Below, in pieces: positions 11,007-22,849 of a stretch of DNA of 64,000 nt; position 1 is the stretch's first letter; each line of letters opens with the position of its first letter. The position numbers and the translations under genes were made by a program. The DNA is taken from positions 33,903,631 through 33,967,630 of the forward strand of contig JAGTTD010000013.1 of the NCBI GenBank assembly GCA_018398585.1. Direction: 5' to 3'. Source of the stretch: Simmondsia chinensis. Its lineage: Eukaryota; Streptophyta; Magnoliopsida; Caryophyllales; Simmondsiaceae. The notes beneath the pieces are model-generated. The model was not told where the DNA came from and did no database searches. It saw only the letters and a program-made list of their open reading frames with translations.

Positions 11007-11283
11007 ACCTCAATTATCAAAAAAAAAAAAAAAATGTAAATGCCAGTTTGACGCTATTTTTGTTTGAAGTCTTTTTTTAATCTTTGTAAACTGAAATCTA
11101 TGTTTTCAAATTTTTTTTTTTTTGCTTTTGGATTTTTTAAAAATTTTCTCTCAAATTAAAAAAAAATTTAAAACAAAAACTACAAAAAATTATTTCCAAA
11201 ACTCATTTTATGTTTTTCAAAAACCAAAAACTACAAATAAAAAATAATACCAAATATGCCCTAAATGTATTCATTTCTTTTGT

Positions 11284-11462
11284 TTATGTGAGAGCAATGT
11301 AATAGATCCAATTGCTTGAATGAATAATAGAGAGAGTATATGCTTTATATATAGAGTTGCATGTAGAGATAAATGACTCGAGTGCCCTTTCCTCCCTATG
11401 TGTGAGGTGAGGGTAATAAGGTCCATAATAGTAAAACCTAGGACACTTATATTATCCTCTAA
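11284..11462 (-). repeat. Probable copia 3' LTR remnant
   Basis: The sequence just beyond the end of the copia pol remnant (11459-13171, minus) has an LTR-like layout on the minus strand, opening with 'gaggataatataagtgtcc'. No second LTR was found, so this is inferred from position. Confidence 0.45.
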
Positions 11463-13171
11463 TAGGCCTCATCAATTTGAAGGTAGAGCAACCACATGAA
11501 GGTCGGTTTTGTGGTAGTGGAATAGTGTTGGACCGAGACCATTGGTGAATATATCAGCAACTTGACGAGATGTAGGGGTGTAACGGGCTTGAAGAAGATC
11601 ACCCTTAAGGACTTTTTCCCGAACGTAGCGGAAATCGCCATCAACATGTTTGGTTCGATCATTAGAGATAGGATTTGCAGCAAGGTATGATGCAGAGACA
11701 TTGTTGCAGTAGATGATGACTGGACCAGTATGTTTGAGGCCTATGTCACGCAGGAGGTAACGAATCCAGTCAGCTTCAGCAGCGGCTTGAGAGACGGCAC
11801 GGTATTCAGATTCAGTAGAGGACTTAGAGATTGTGGCTTGTTTTTAGCGCGCTAGGAGATGAGGCAGGGTCCAAGGAATAGAGCATATCCAGTGGTGGAA
11901 CGGCGAGTATTGACACAACCTCCCCAATCAACATTCGCATAGATGACGACTGATGTACAAGTACTCGGAAGGATAGTGAGCCCATGGTCGGGGGTGCTTT
12001 TGAGATATCGAAGGATCCGCTTCAAACCTGCCAATGACTAGTCCCGGGGGCATGCATAAACTGAGAAACAAGGCTAATAGCATAACAAATATAGGGACGG
12101 GTCATAGTTAGATATTGGAGAGCGCAAACGGTGCTTCTGTATTCAGTGGGGTCAGTGAGAAGATCGCTATTAGTTATGGAAAGGTGGGCGCGAGGGGGTA
12201 GAGGAGTTTTGATGGGTTTAGCATCTTGCATGTTAAGTTTTGTAAGAAGGTCAATGGTGCATCTTTGTTGGATAGGAAAAGGGAGGACGATGTCCAACGG
12301 GCTTCTATGCCTAGGAATTATTGTAAGGGACTGAGGTCCTTCATGGCAAATTGGGATGATAAGCTTTGGACCAGGGTTTCAAGGGATTGAGGGTTGGAGC
12401 TAGTGAGGATGATGTCATTTACATATAGTAGAAGGCAGATGATATGGTTAGAGTTGTGAAGTAGAAAGAGGGATGGGTCAGCACGGCAACAGGTGAATCG
12501 TAAGGTGTAGAGAAAGGTACTGTAGCGTTGGAACCAGGCTCGCAGAGCTTGTTTAAGACCATAGAGAGCCTTACGTAGGCGACATACATGGTTGGGAAAT
12601 TGGGGTGAATGAAACCTTGGGGTTGCTTCATGTATAATTAGGTGGCCATGTAAAAAAAATTATTTAATATCATGCTGTTTAATAGGCCACTTGTGAGTGA
12701 TAGCGAGTGTGAGAATGAAGCGGATGGTGGGAGGTCTTACAACCAGGCTAAAGGTTTTCCTAAATTCAATACCTTCACTTTGGTGAAAGCCTTGAGCTAC
12801 AAGGCGAGCCTTGAATCGATCAACTGAACCATTCGCTTTATACTTAACCCGGATATTTTCAAATGCTACCGACAATGTTTTTAGTCAGATGAGGTGGGAC
12901 AAGATCCCATGTTTGATTTAGAATTAGAGCGCTGAATTCATCGGCCATGGCCTCTTTCCATTTTGGATTTTTGACTGCCTGTGAGTAACAAGTTGGCTCT
13001 TGTATTACTGTTATAGACGAGAGAGAGAGAGAGGGGATATTTGGTTTTCCGAATACCATCCTTGAGTCGAGTTCGCATTGGGTGCACATTTTTAGGTTGA
13101 GCCGTGGGGATGGGATTTGGGTCTGCAGGTGCACTTACCGGTGGAGTTGGGGAAGGAGTGTCATCAGCCAA
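11459..13171 (-). pseudogene. Ty1-copia pol remnant (reverse transcriptase and RNase H)
   Basis: In minus-strand order: AVKNPKWKEAMADEFSALI and NQTWDLVPP (start of the reverse-transcriptase region, 12859-13134), NGSVDRFKARLVAQGFHQSE (12660-12875), MKQPQGFIHPNFP (12419-12631), LLTKLNMQDAKPIKTPLPP and YRSTVCALQYLTMTRPYICY (12022-12297), then RILRYLKSTPDHGLTI and RRSTTGYALFLG of RNase H (11852-12034). The pieces lie in different frames with stops. Gag, protease and integrase are absent, so the element is 5'-truncated near 13171. Confidence 0.85.
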
Positions 13172-13429
13172 GGAAAGGAATTACATGTAGTAATTAAAAA
13201 GAATGTACAAAATATTAAGAATAGGACATTCTTACCATGGAAAGGAATTACAAACTAACAGATAACTAATATATTAGGGAAGTCCAAAGCTTTTTGCCTA
13301 AAGGGAACCAATAAAGATCGCCTTTATCCCATAAAAAAAAATTGCTGATGTAAACTGATATCTAAAAGTTGTCGCTTCCTTTGTGGCCAAATACACGAAG
13401 AAGGCTCATTCATGTTCATTATGATAGCT
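13172..13429. other. Spacer, nothing recognised
   Basis: AT-rich sequence between the copia remnant and a GAGCTCG-rich repeat. Confidence 0.4.
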
Positions 13430-13920
13430 TGATACCTTATCAAGTCAAGTTCGAGTAGGCTCAATAAGCTTAACTAGCCAAGATCTAATAGGGGGTGCTC
13501 GGTCCATAAACATTCACGAACAGTTTGATAAGAGCTCGTTAACGGCTCGTTAAGAGCTTGTTAAGGATTAATAATGGTTCGAAAGCGGTTCAATAATGGC
13601 TCAATAGTAACTTGAAAAGCGTTAGAAGCGAGCTTGATTCAATAGCAAGCTCTGCTTAGTTTTAAGCTCGATTGGGCTTGATAGTAGCTCAACTCTGCTT
13701 GATAGCAAGCTCGACTCGACTCGATAAGCCTAACGAGTCGAGCTAAGTATCAAACACACTAAAATCTTATCTAATCAAGCTCGAATAAGGGTTGGAAAAG
13801 CTCGATAAGAGTTCGGCTCGAACTTGAGCTCAATAAGACTTATCAAGCCCGAGTTTGAACAAGAGAGCTCATGGCTCAGCTAGGCTCGGCTGGGCTCGTC
13901 TCGTCTCGTCTCGTCTTCAA
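13430..13920. repeat. GAGCTCG/GATAAG-rich dispersed repeat
   Basis: Dense variants of 'agctcgataagagctcg' and 'ggctcgttaagag', ending in a run of 'tcgtctcgtctcg'. The same kind of sequence is at 2220-2640, 29390-29700 and 57840-58140. No coding capacity. Confidence 0.55.
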
Positions 13921-14509
13921 CCATATGTTAAGGTAATAAAAGTTGATTCCTATATCATATTATATATTATTCATGTGCAATTCTCAACCTTCAGAAAATT
14001 GGAAAATAGGGATTGCTTTAACGTATTTTCCAATTTTCTATATTGCAAAACTAGAAAAGGAAAACTGGAGGAGAAGAGAAAAAAAGAAGATGAAATGGAA
14101 AACTAAAAGTAGAAAAAGAAAAATATTTTCTGGTGTCAAACAGGCCCTTGACTTTTCAAATTAAAGAAAATGGTTAATGAATGAGGTAGCTATAAGAAAG
14201 GAACTGGAAAATGATTTTAGCAACGAAAATATTTGAGGCTTCAAATGTCCATACCCTCTTATCAGGAAGAGAAGAAATATGTGTTTAGTCATTCAGGTGA
14301 CTCAATTAGGATAATCCGCCAACATTCCTATTTGTAAGATTTCTACAATGATGAAGATTCCAAGAAAATCGTCACCATGAAAAGCTAAAAGATTGCATAT
14401 ATAGGAGCATCATGAGACATGGAAAAATGATGTAAAAATGAAAACCGATACCATAGGAGACATGTCTAGCCCAATTATCTTCCCAGAAGAGACTACGGCT
14501 GCCTACACT
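13921..14509. other. AT-rich spacer, no gene
   Basis: Overlapping short ORFs at 13855-14164 are lysine-rich low-complexity shadows. 'gtgtcaaacaggcccttgac' near 14131 resembles the end of a GGGCCTGTTTG-type inverted-repeat element. Confidence 0.4.
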
Positions 14510-15381
14510 AACAATAAGGTTGTTAAAATTGAGATTCTATTTAAGATCATGCCAACATGCAAGTATCGGATCCTATTAGAACTCTGAAGTTAAGCGTGCT
14601 TGGGCGAGAGTAATACCAAGATATATGGGTGACCTCCTGGGAAGTCCACGTATTGCACCCCTCAGGTTGGGGGTTATCAGAAATAGCCTCATTTTAGGGT
14701 AGCACCTTGAAGGGGAAAGGCTGCATACATCCACCCCCCTCAGACCCTGCTTAGGCGGGAGCCCTTAGGGCACTGCGAATGTTGGTAGGGGCTTGCAGAA
14801 TCGGAATTGTAGAATCGAATCGAAAATCGTAAGATTCTACTAAATGTATAGTATTATTATTTTCTTAAAATTAGTTACATGATTCACAAAAATTTTATAT
14901 ACGACCTCCACTTACAAGGATATGTACTATAAGGAATATAATCAAATATAATAATACATTATCATATAACAAAAATGCGTCACTATATGCTTAAATGATC
15001 ATGAGAGTTTTCTAGATATATATTGTTAATCAAATTTTAAGTTCACAATTTAGAATTAAGCTTATGTTTCATAAGAGTATATAAAGACTTAATTAACTTT
15101 CCCTTACTTCAAGGTAAAAAAGTACGTTCGTGTTTATATATGCTTGAATGTTTTTACTTTTTAACATTTTATTTGTACGTGTTGGTAGAGTCGAGGTAGG
15201 ATCGGTAGAATCATAAGATCGTATTATAGTCCTATTTGTTAGTTTCAATTAAAATCAATGGATCGTAAGATTCTATAAGATTAAGATTCTACTTATGATC
15301 CGGATCGATCGCCGATTGTGGGTGTAGAATCGTAAGACTCTAAGATCCGGATCGTGAGTGTAATAACCATGCCCAACAATA
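14510..15381. mobile_element. Candidate TIR element with 'gtaagattcta' repeats, hosting a SINE
   Basis: Left end 'ggttgttaaaattgagattc' (about 14518) and the reverse complement of the right end (ggttattacactcacgatcc, from about 15370) are alike. The interior repeats 'gatcgtaagattcta'. AACAATA occurs just outside each end (14510-14516 and 15375-15381) but the offset is not symmetrical, so the boundaries are tentative. The 5S-headed SINE at 14538-14790 lies inside. Confidence 0.4.
14538..14790 (+). mobile_element. 5S rRNA-headed SINE, copy 1
   Basis: 14538-14662 matches plant 5S rRNA over nearly its whole length, with intact internal promoter blocks (AGTTAAGCGTGCTTGGGCGA at about 14591 and GGGTGACCTCCTGGGAAGTC at about 14628). 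It runs directly into a 3' body: CAGGTTGGGGGTT, then 'gaaggggaaaggctgcatac', 'cagaccctgcttaggcggga' and 'gggcactg'. The body is the one common at the 3' end of angiosperm SINEs. The usual TTG-rich tail is weak here. Confidence 0.75.
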
Positions 15382-15446
15382 TTCAAAGTGCTTCTAGATT
15401 AAAAAGAGATTTAGGGCACATTTGATTCAACTTTTTAACAGTTTAA

Positions 15447-16069
15447 GGGCCCGTTTGGCATTGCTGTGAAAAAATTGGCTTATTTAAGAAATACTTTGTA
15501 AAAGCTCTTTCGCAAAAAGTGATGTTTCAAATAAGCAGTTTGTGTTTGGCCAATTAGTACAGAAGTGTTTATTGTAATATTGTTGGTGTGGGCCAATGTT
15601 TTAAAAAGCATTTTTTTCTATAAAATTAACAGAAATGATATTAATAAAAGTCTTTTATAGTTGAAAATAATTACCCAAGAACCATTTTAAATATTTAATA
15701 TATTTTTTAAATATTTAAATTTTTTTTTATTATATTTAAACTAATTTTTATATTTTTAAAATATTTAGTTTTTTAAAAATATTTAATCTTTTAAATAATT
15801 TAAAATTTTTAAATTATTATACAAATTGTTTTTAAATGTATAAATTAATTTTTAAATATATTAACAAACTTAATGATACTTGAACCAAATTTTCTCAATT
15901 GTTTAATTTCTGCTTCTGCTTTTGAATAAAAGGAGAAGCACTAAACAACTTACTTTTAATAAGAAACGCTTTTTTATGGTTTCCAAATACCCTTCAATTC
16001 TCAGGAAATTGCTTTTTCCGGAAAAAAAACACTTTTTTTTTACCAAAATAAGCTAAGCCAAATAGGCCC
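15447..16069. mobile_element. GGGCC(C/T)(G/A)TTTGGC-type inverted-repeat element
   Basis: Left end GGGCCCGTTTGGCATTGC and the reverse complement of the right end (GGGCCTATTTGGCTTAGC) are inverted copies. The interior is AT-rich and non-coding. Flanking triplets are TAA and GAA, compatible with a decayed 3-bp duplication of the PIF/Harbinger type, but hAT is also possible. Confidence 0.6.
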
Positions 16070-16423
16070 GAAAGCTATAAAACAGTAGTGGTTGTCCGTA
16101 AGACTTACGTTTGGTTGACAGAAAAGATGTGTTTACTTTTGTTTTCATAATTTAAATAGAAAGATTAAAAAACTCGGAAGATGTAAAATTTGATCTTGTT
16201 CACAACTTATTTCAAAAAAGTATTTAAAAAAAACTATACTAGCATTAAATCTTTATCACAATGCCACCACCGCCGCTAAAGACCCACCATCGCTGCCTCA
16301 AAGACGCACTACCAACGCCCTTTCGTCACCCTCAAGACCACAGCGCCACCGTCTCTCTGCCACCGTCATCATCGTCTTTGTTGTAGAGACCCATCCTTAT
16401 CAACAAAGACCCACCACCGCCGC

Positions 16424-16599
16424 TGATACGAATATTACTGAGGATCATGCTTGATTTAGTCTCGGGCCTGCTCGACTGCCTTGTCAGCACGCCACATCAC
16501 TAATGACACATTAGCAATGCCACATCATCAACCTAAACCCTAATGACACATTATGGTGGGGGGTGTAATCGAGCATGATCCTCAGTAATATTTGTATCA
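16424..16599. mobile_element. MITE with 33-bp terminal inverted repeats
   Basis: TGATACGAATATTACTGAGG... at the left is matched by an inverted copy ending at 16599, with two mismatches over 33 bp. The flanks ACCGCCGC and ACCGTAGC agree at 6 of 8 positions, consistent with an aged 8-bp duplication. It sits in a proline/histidine-codon-like CCACCA-rich low-complexity region (16260-16760). Confidence 0.65.
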
Positions 16600-16911
16600 A
16601 CCGTAGCCTTAAAGACCACCACGCCACCACCATCACCGTCTCTCTGCATCACCGTCCCTTCGCCTCTACCCCTAGCAACGCCTCAACACCAAAACCTACT
16701 GCAACTGTTCATCTACCTCCACCACTACCACCAAATTCGAACCCACCACCACAACATCCACCGTGACCAATCAACTACCTCCTCCTCCAACACCATTACC
16801 AATTTCGAACCCTCCTAACCAAAATCTAACTTATCTACACGGTGATCGTATAACTCCTCTCCATTCTCTCCCTTCTCTCTTCTCTCTTCTCTCTTCTCTC
16901 TTCCAACCTCC

Positions 16912-18660
16912 ATGCAATACCATTCCTTCCTTTGGGCATGTCAAATGTCTTCTCCCTACGGGGTAGTTTCCATATTTGTTGATGGTCTTCCCGAGAGAAC
17001 CTCAAATTCATGGCTCAAAGCCATTTTTTGTGAGTTTAGTTTGATCTATGATACTTTTGTTCCCCAAAACAGAAGGATCAGTTCAAGATTTTCATATGGT
17101 TTTGTTAGATCCCAGCGTAGGAGTGAGGCACTCAGGGAAATTTTGTGTATGAATGGATGTTGGGTAGCGGGTTGCAAGATTAGAGTTGTATGGGCTAAAT
17201 GGCCCATAGGGCTTAGCTCCACTTTTCACCGAAGCCAAGCACATCCATGGGCCCACCGTTTCAACAGTCATGGAAGTACTGAAGCTACAACTACGAATCT
17301 AGTTCCTGATGAAGCAAGTCGAAGGTCTCAGGCGAGGGATGCTGAGGGTCAGATTGGTCCCAAGGTCGTGGTAGCCAATTCAAACATTCATGTGGAGGCC
17401 TGGTTAAACAGATCGATAATAGCTCATTCTTATGAGGATGACACACTTGATAATGTCCTCATATTCATTACGGAGAGTAAGCTTTTTGATTTGGTCCCTA
17501 GAGGTTTGAGCACAGACACTTTCATCATGACTTGTGATTCTGCCGATTCTATGGAATCTTACCTCAGGCCTCGAAAACAGTTGCTGCTTCAGAAGTTCAA
17601 GTGGGTGTATAGATACTCAGGCCAAACTCTTGGAAATTCGAATAGAAGAGTTTAGATTGAAATTCATGGTTTGCCATTTCAGTGCTAGTCAAAGAAGTGT
17701 TTCACTAATTTTGCTAATATATGGGGCAAGTTCATTCAAGTGGACTCCAGAACATCAGCCATGAGATGTGTGGACGTTGCATGGGTTCTCATTGACACAT
17801 GTTCCCTATCAATTATACAGAAGGTGGTCCAGGTAAATTACAATGGGGGAGCTCGAATGGTTTTTGTGAAAGAAGGTAATTCCGATTAATCCTCAACTAC
17901 TCTCTTGAAATAATCGCTTTTGCCGTCTCTGCCAGATTAATTAGGAAAGAGCTTTAATTCCATGACAAGGTCAAAGTGATAGAACTTGCATCATTTCGAG
18001 ATCTCTTCCTCCTGCTGTTCCCCCATTGCAGGAGGGCTTTCTGCAGTCACGCGGTAGGTTTGGAATTGTTGATGTGAGGATTGATGAGCATAGTGTGGGT
18101 GATATTGCGTTACATGTTGACGGTTATTTTATCGGTAGATGGCCTTGGGCTTTCCAGATCCCATGTGCCACTATCATTCATCCCTCTACTTAGTTTGTAA
18201 TTCATTCGTCAACAACATCCATTCAGAAAACTCTAGTTAACTGGAACTCTCCACTTCTATTGCCATGGGTTATAGTGGAGCCAAAGCACCTGAACATCAA
18301 GGTCAATCGCCTTCTCAAGGTAATCAAACTCCAGTGTCCTCGGGACTTGAATTCCCTGCCAGGTTTTGAGCCCCATGCTTTTGAAAGTCAATTATATGAT
18401 GATGGAAACTGCTTAAGAGTTACTCTGGTGTAGTTGATGGAGGAGTCTAGCAAGACTGGGGAGAGAAGGAGGAAAGCAGGGTCGAATCGTGAAGACCCTA
18501 ATGTTGTCTTGTCTAAAAGGGGCTGCAGAGCTCTAAAACACAGAAAAAAAGAGCAAGCTCGGCGAGAACTTCAAGAATTTCTTGAAGACATGCCACCCAA
18601 AAGCGGTGCGAAGAGGCTTCCTGAGCCTTCGAGTAATGATCTGCTTGACAAGACAAACAG
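16912..18660 (+). pseudogene. LINE (L1-type) ORF1 remnant with RNA-binding domain
   Basis: 16912-17655 encodes an RRM-like domain, as in plant L1 ORF1: VSIFVDGLPERTSNSWLKAI, FSYGFVRSQRRSEALREI and GCWVAGCKIRVVWAKW. After a frame change comes the typical second block (FMVCHFSASQ, then a region rich in VDVAWVLIDT). The last part, within 18434-18660, is lysine/arginine-rich (CRALKHRKKEQARRELQEFL). Several stops and frameshifts are present, and no ORF2 endonuclease or reverse transcriptase follows. At about 18660 it joins copia sequence in frame. Confidence 0.7.
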
Positions 18661-19425
18661 GCTTTCTTGCAAGCCCATTGTGACATCCACAGATTCTAAG
18701 TCCAAACTTTCACTGGATGATGGAGAGCTCATGATAGGTCCTACTTTGTGTCAGTCCGTTTTTGGTGCATTACAGTATCTTACCTTTACTCATACTGATA
18801 TTTCTTGTGTAGTGCAACAAGTGTGTCTCTTTATGCATGCTCCACTTTTTCCACACTGAATGGCTATCAAACGCATCCTCAAGTACATTAAAGGCATAAT
18901 TGATCATGGTCTGACTATATCTCCCTCTTGCATGGATCAACTTGTGGCATATTTAGATGTTAATTGGGCTAGATGTCCCGATACTTGAGGCTCCACATCT
19001 GGTTTCTGTGCTTTCCTAAGTGGTAATATCATTTCCTGGTCTTCTAAACGTCAACCTACCATTTCTCGATCCAATGTAGAAGTAGAATATCGTGTTGTAG
19101 CCAATGCCATCTTAGAATGCTGTTGGATTCGATCTTTACTTGGTGAACTTAGACTTCTTCTTCCTCGGGCTATTTTGGTTTACTATGATAATGTTTCCGC
19201 TACATACTTGTCTACCAATCCCGTGTAGCATGTTCGCACTAAACACATTGAGATTGACATCCATTTTGTTCGTGAACAAGTTCAAATGTGTCTTGTTCGA
19301 GTTCTTCATGTTCCTTCCTCTCAACAAATTGCAGATATCTTCACAAAGAGCCTTCCGTGGCATCTTTTTCTTCTTTTCAAGCGCAACCTTCGCATTCAAT
19401 TATCTCGTGCTTCAGTTGAGGGGGA
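18661..19425 (+). pseudogene. Ty1-copia pol 3' remnant (RNase H)
   Basis: Starts abruptly with SCKPIVTSTDSKSKLSL and VFGALQYLTFTHTDISCV, then RILKYIKGIIDHGLTISPSC, TSGFCAFLSGNIISWSSKRQ, HIEIDIHFVREQVQMC and QIADIFTKSLPW. Frameshifts and stops interrupt it. The purine tract GTTGAGGGGGA at about 19415-19425 precedes the LTR. Confidence 0.85.
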
Positions 19426-19566
19426 TGTCAGACTATATTGTATAGGTCTTTGGTATTGTATACATCGAGCCCATTGGGCCTTTCCTTGTAAACCTTATGT
19501 ATTGTATTATTACTTCATAAATATACAAGAGGGCTCCCTGCATAAGGTGTGCTCTTTATTCATTCA
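19426..19566 (+). repeat. Copia 3' LTR
   Basis: Begins TGTCAGACTATATTG directly after the purine tract and ends near TTATTCATTCA. The end point is inferred because no 5' partner LTR is present. Confidence 0.55.
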
Positions 19567-20398
19567 GCCAAGACATAGACAAAAATTGGACCGAATAATT
19601 AAACGCATATTAGGTGTTACTTTGTCATTTTTTCAACAGAACTATTTTAATCATTTTGAATTGCTATACAATATTATACAGGGAAGTTATAACGGTGCCC
19701 CATGATCTTAGCTTTTATTACATAGGTACCATGATTTTTTAATAATATACAATGATGTACCCTGAAATTACACTAAAGTATCCTGAAGTTTAATATTTTG
19801 ATGAATCAGGTATCTTTTACCAAAATTTGGTAGATTCTAAATAAAAATTGTTGACGTGAAACATAACATAAGTTCACCAATTTACTGAGGGTAAGGGTTT
19901 GGGAGAAGAGATGGGGGGAGGATTGAGGGGAGAGAAGAGAGAAAAAATAATTGTTATGAAGGGCATATTTAATAAAGTTACTGAGCATCTATTAAATAAG
20001 ATGAATACAAAGCGAAGATTACAAGAATATCCCTAAAGAGTATACCAAGAATCAAATATAATCTCAATCATGTCCGACACAATCACAATCATACCATAAT
20101 CTACATTATTATACTAATAATACCTTCTCACGAATAACCATTACCAGCAAAGACCCCATTCTTAGACAATACAATCTTATCGAACTTCGAAACAACATGA
20201 AAGTGACTTTTACACAATAAGTCTAGCCAAAACTAAATTCTTCTTAATTCCTGGCATAGGGAGAACATCCATTAATATTAGTTCCTTTATAGAAGTGCAC
20301 TTCAGTTCTATTGATCCTTGTCCGAGAACTTTGGTCGGATGGTGATTTCACATGAGAACCTCTTGTCAACAACAATGTTATAGGTTCTGAACTACTTC
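19567..20398. other. Spacer, nothing recognised
   Basis: AT-rich, with short ORFs that have no family resemblance. Confidence 0.45.
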
Positions 20399-21940
20399 TT
20401 GTGATACAATACAAAATGTAAATCAAATGGAATCACAACTAATAGTGTTATATTTGATAGATCACCCCCAATACTGGAAGGTTTTACATATAAGAAAGGG
20501 AAGAAGACATAGAAAGGGAGGGGAAAAAACAGAAAAGAACACACAACACATTCAACATACGCACTAAGCCCTAATCCTACACTACTATACCTACAAGTAA
20601 GGGGAAGGGGGTGATGTGAAAGTTCTAGAAGGGGTGTAGGTGTCATTGGTAGAGCTGTGTGGCAGGTGGAGATTGAGTTGACAGTTGGAGATTCGTATTG
20701 CTGAATGAATGTTGGTGGTAAGGATGGCGTGAGGGGTCTTGGCGGTGACGGAGAGAAGAGGCGGGCGGGAGAGGAGATAGGCGTGTTGGCAATAGACTGA
20801 GAAGGGGGAAATGGCGGTAGACGGTACTCAGTAACTAGGAAGGAGGCCTGGGCAGCTACGGGGTATTGAGGTGTGTACCAATATCTCCCCCCTGAAAAGA
20901 TCCTCGTCCTCAAGGATTAGCAATAAGGGAGCTGTCTGGGCGGTGCGGGGGCTAAGTGGGATGGCGTGCTTCTGTGTGCCAAATCCCACTTTGGCTTGTA
21001 CTACTTCTTTCCCCTTGAAGACCCTTGCCGCCAAGGGTAGTGGACTTCAAGCCAACTCCGAAATGTAGCCAATCGTCCTAGATCGAATACTATCTTGTGG
21101 ATTCGTAGCAGTGCGGGGTCCATGAAGTCATCCGGATTGCAATCAGTCATGAAGTGTACCCAGTAGTCGCAGAGTAGGTGAAAGGGTGAGAGCTTAGCGG
21201 AGATTGTGACCACATCCTCAGACTTGGAAATCAGCTATTGGGGTGCTTGAAGATCTTACTCGAGTAGCGGCTTTGAGCTGATTGCGGAGAATAGAGGTTG
21301 AACCGAGGTTGGAGTCACAGAGTTGGCGGGGAGTGAAGCTGCTGTAGAGGCAATCTGATGTCCGTCCGTTACAGTCACTGATTGGCGAACGACGTCATCA
21401 GCTAAGTTGCCAAGAAGTGGAGCGGAGGCGGTATTCGGAATGCAGTCAGGGCCCTGATCCGAAGCTGGTGACGAAGGAGAGGCGTCACTGTGTTCGGGAG
21501 CCGGCACACGGGACTGGCTTTGAGGTATGTCCGTTGTTGGCTGAGGATCAGCGTGATTGGAGTTATACTGAGAGAATCCTTTGTAGCTAGCTTTGCAAGG
21601 TAGGCGAGATTGCGTTCTTGCTGCTTAGCCAACAACTTGGCGGCATACACTGTTTGGGGCGTGAATAGAGTGACACCTTCGGCTATCTCTTCCCATAAGA
21701 GGCAGGCGGGAGAGGAGACATGCCTGTAGGCGGTGGACTGAGAAGGGGGAAATGGCGGTAGCCGGTACTCGATAACCGGGAAGGAGGCCTTGGCAGCTAC
21801 GGGCTATTGAGGTGTGTACCACCTTGTCATTGAAAATATATGGGGAAATGGCGGTAGACGGTACTCGGTGACCGGGAAAGAGGCCTCGGCAGCTACGGGG
21901 TATTGAGGTGCGTATCACCTTGTCATTGAAAATATACACA
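20399..21940 (-). repeat. Fragmented gypsy-like element with partial LTRs
   Basis: The block 'ggcggtagacggtactc ... ggtattgaggtgtgtacc' occurs three times: about 20812-20880, 21751-21820 and 21846-21920. The first is next to 'atctcccccctgaaaagatcc', the complement of a polypurine tract, marking a minus-strand 3' LTR. Between the copies is a short internal piece (20886-21690) with no recognisable enzyme domains. The proline-rich ORF at 20392-20913 lies in the LTR. Confidence 0.5.
21746..21937. repeat. Tandem duplication of a 96-bp LTR segment
   Basis: Two successive copies start GGGGAAATGGCGGTAG (21746 and 21842) and end ACCTTGTCATTGAAAATATA. They differ at roughly ten positions. Confidence 0.8.
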
Positions 21941-22153
21941 ACGAGATCGGAGTCTAGCCATCAAGCATGAGACATTGTGCTTGCCATATGTAATTTAGTT
22001 ACCATATCAAATTGCATGCGCACCATGCTGGTGATCTTTGCGACAAGATCTTGGTTTCATCCTCAATCACGTTGGCCTTCTCAAATGAGGTTCCTTGGCA
22101 ATAGTGGCTTTTCTATAACAATGCTAGCATTTGTGATTTTTCTTCTTGTTTTG

Positions 22154-22735
22154 TGATGTAGCCGCCAGATAGCCCTTGGCAGGTCAGACGGATCAAGACG
22201 AGCGATTTAGGAATACGCGGGAATCGGGATTAAGACGCCAATGTTAGATGGGAAGCGGCCTCGCGTTTGCGCTTGGCGGGTATATGATTGGCAGCATGAC
22301 TGGTGCGCGGGTTGAAGTTGTTCACAACAGTTAGAATCCGTTAAGGCTTGGCGTTAGCGGGTTCAGGGTGAGCTTGGCGTCAGCGGGGTTCAAAACAGGG
22401 CAGGCGAGATTCAAGGCGTGATAGGCGGGATTTGAATCCAATTTGAATTTCTTTTCGTTTTTGTGAGTTCCTTGCGATTTTCTTTCCTTTATTTGATTTT
22501 AAATTTGAATTTTGAATTGTTACGCCTCCTCTATATAAGGGGGAAGACTAGGCCAGGTTTAGGGAGCTTAATTTTCAGATATCAAAAGAGTTATCTTGTT
22601 TCTCCTTTTCTCAGGTGTGAGAAATCGGGCCCTTGTTTCTCATTTTCTCGAGTTGTGAGAAATCGCTGCTTCATTTTGTTTATCCTTAATCATTTGCTTT
22701 CCTTTTCTTGTTCCTCTTAGACTCCTAGCGTAGTT
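22154..22735 (+). repeat. Partial LTR of the TGATG gypsy family, plus orientation
   Basis: Begins TGATGTAGC, as do the gypsy LTRs read on their sense strand. It later shows the same 'ttgaattgttacgcctcctctatataagggg' type promoter block (in pieces) and the 'tctcgagttgtgagaaat' block. The CATCA end is not found, so it is truncated near 22735. Confidence 0.5.
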
Positions 22736-22849
22736 CAATTTAAAACTACCACCAAGATACAATATCTCACTTTTGAGTTTCCTCCTGTATACAAAGGCGC
22801 TTATATATATTTTCTTCAGTAAAGCTTCGTACCATATGCAAAAATATCT

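Noticed and set aside
14538..14662. A functional 5S rRNA gene
   Set aside because: The sequence is isolated, diverged from 5S at several bases, lacks the usual tandem spacer and T-run terminator, and continues directly into a SINE body.
20392..20913. 173-codon proline-rich ORF
   Set aside because: It falls inside the LTR of a gypsy-like fragment and shows no domain.
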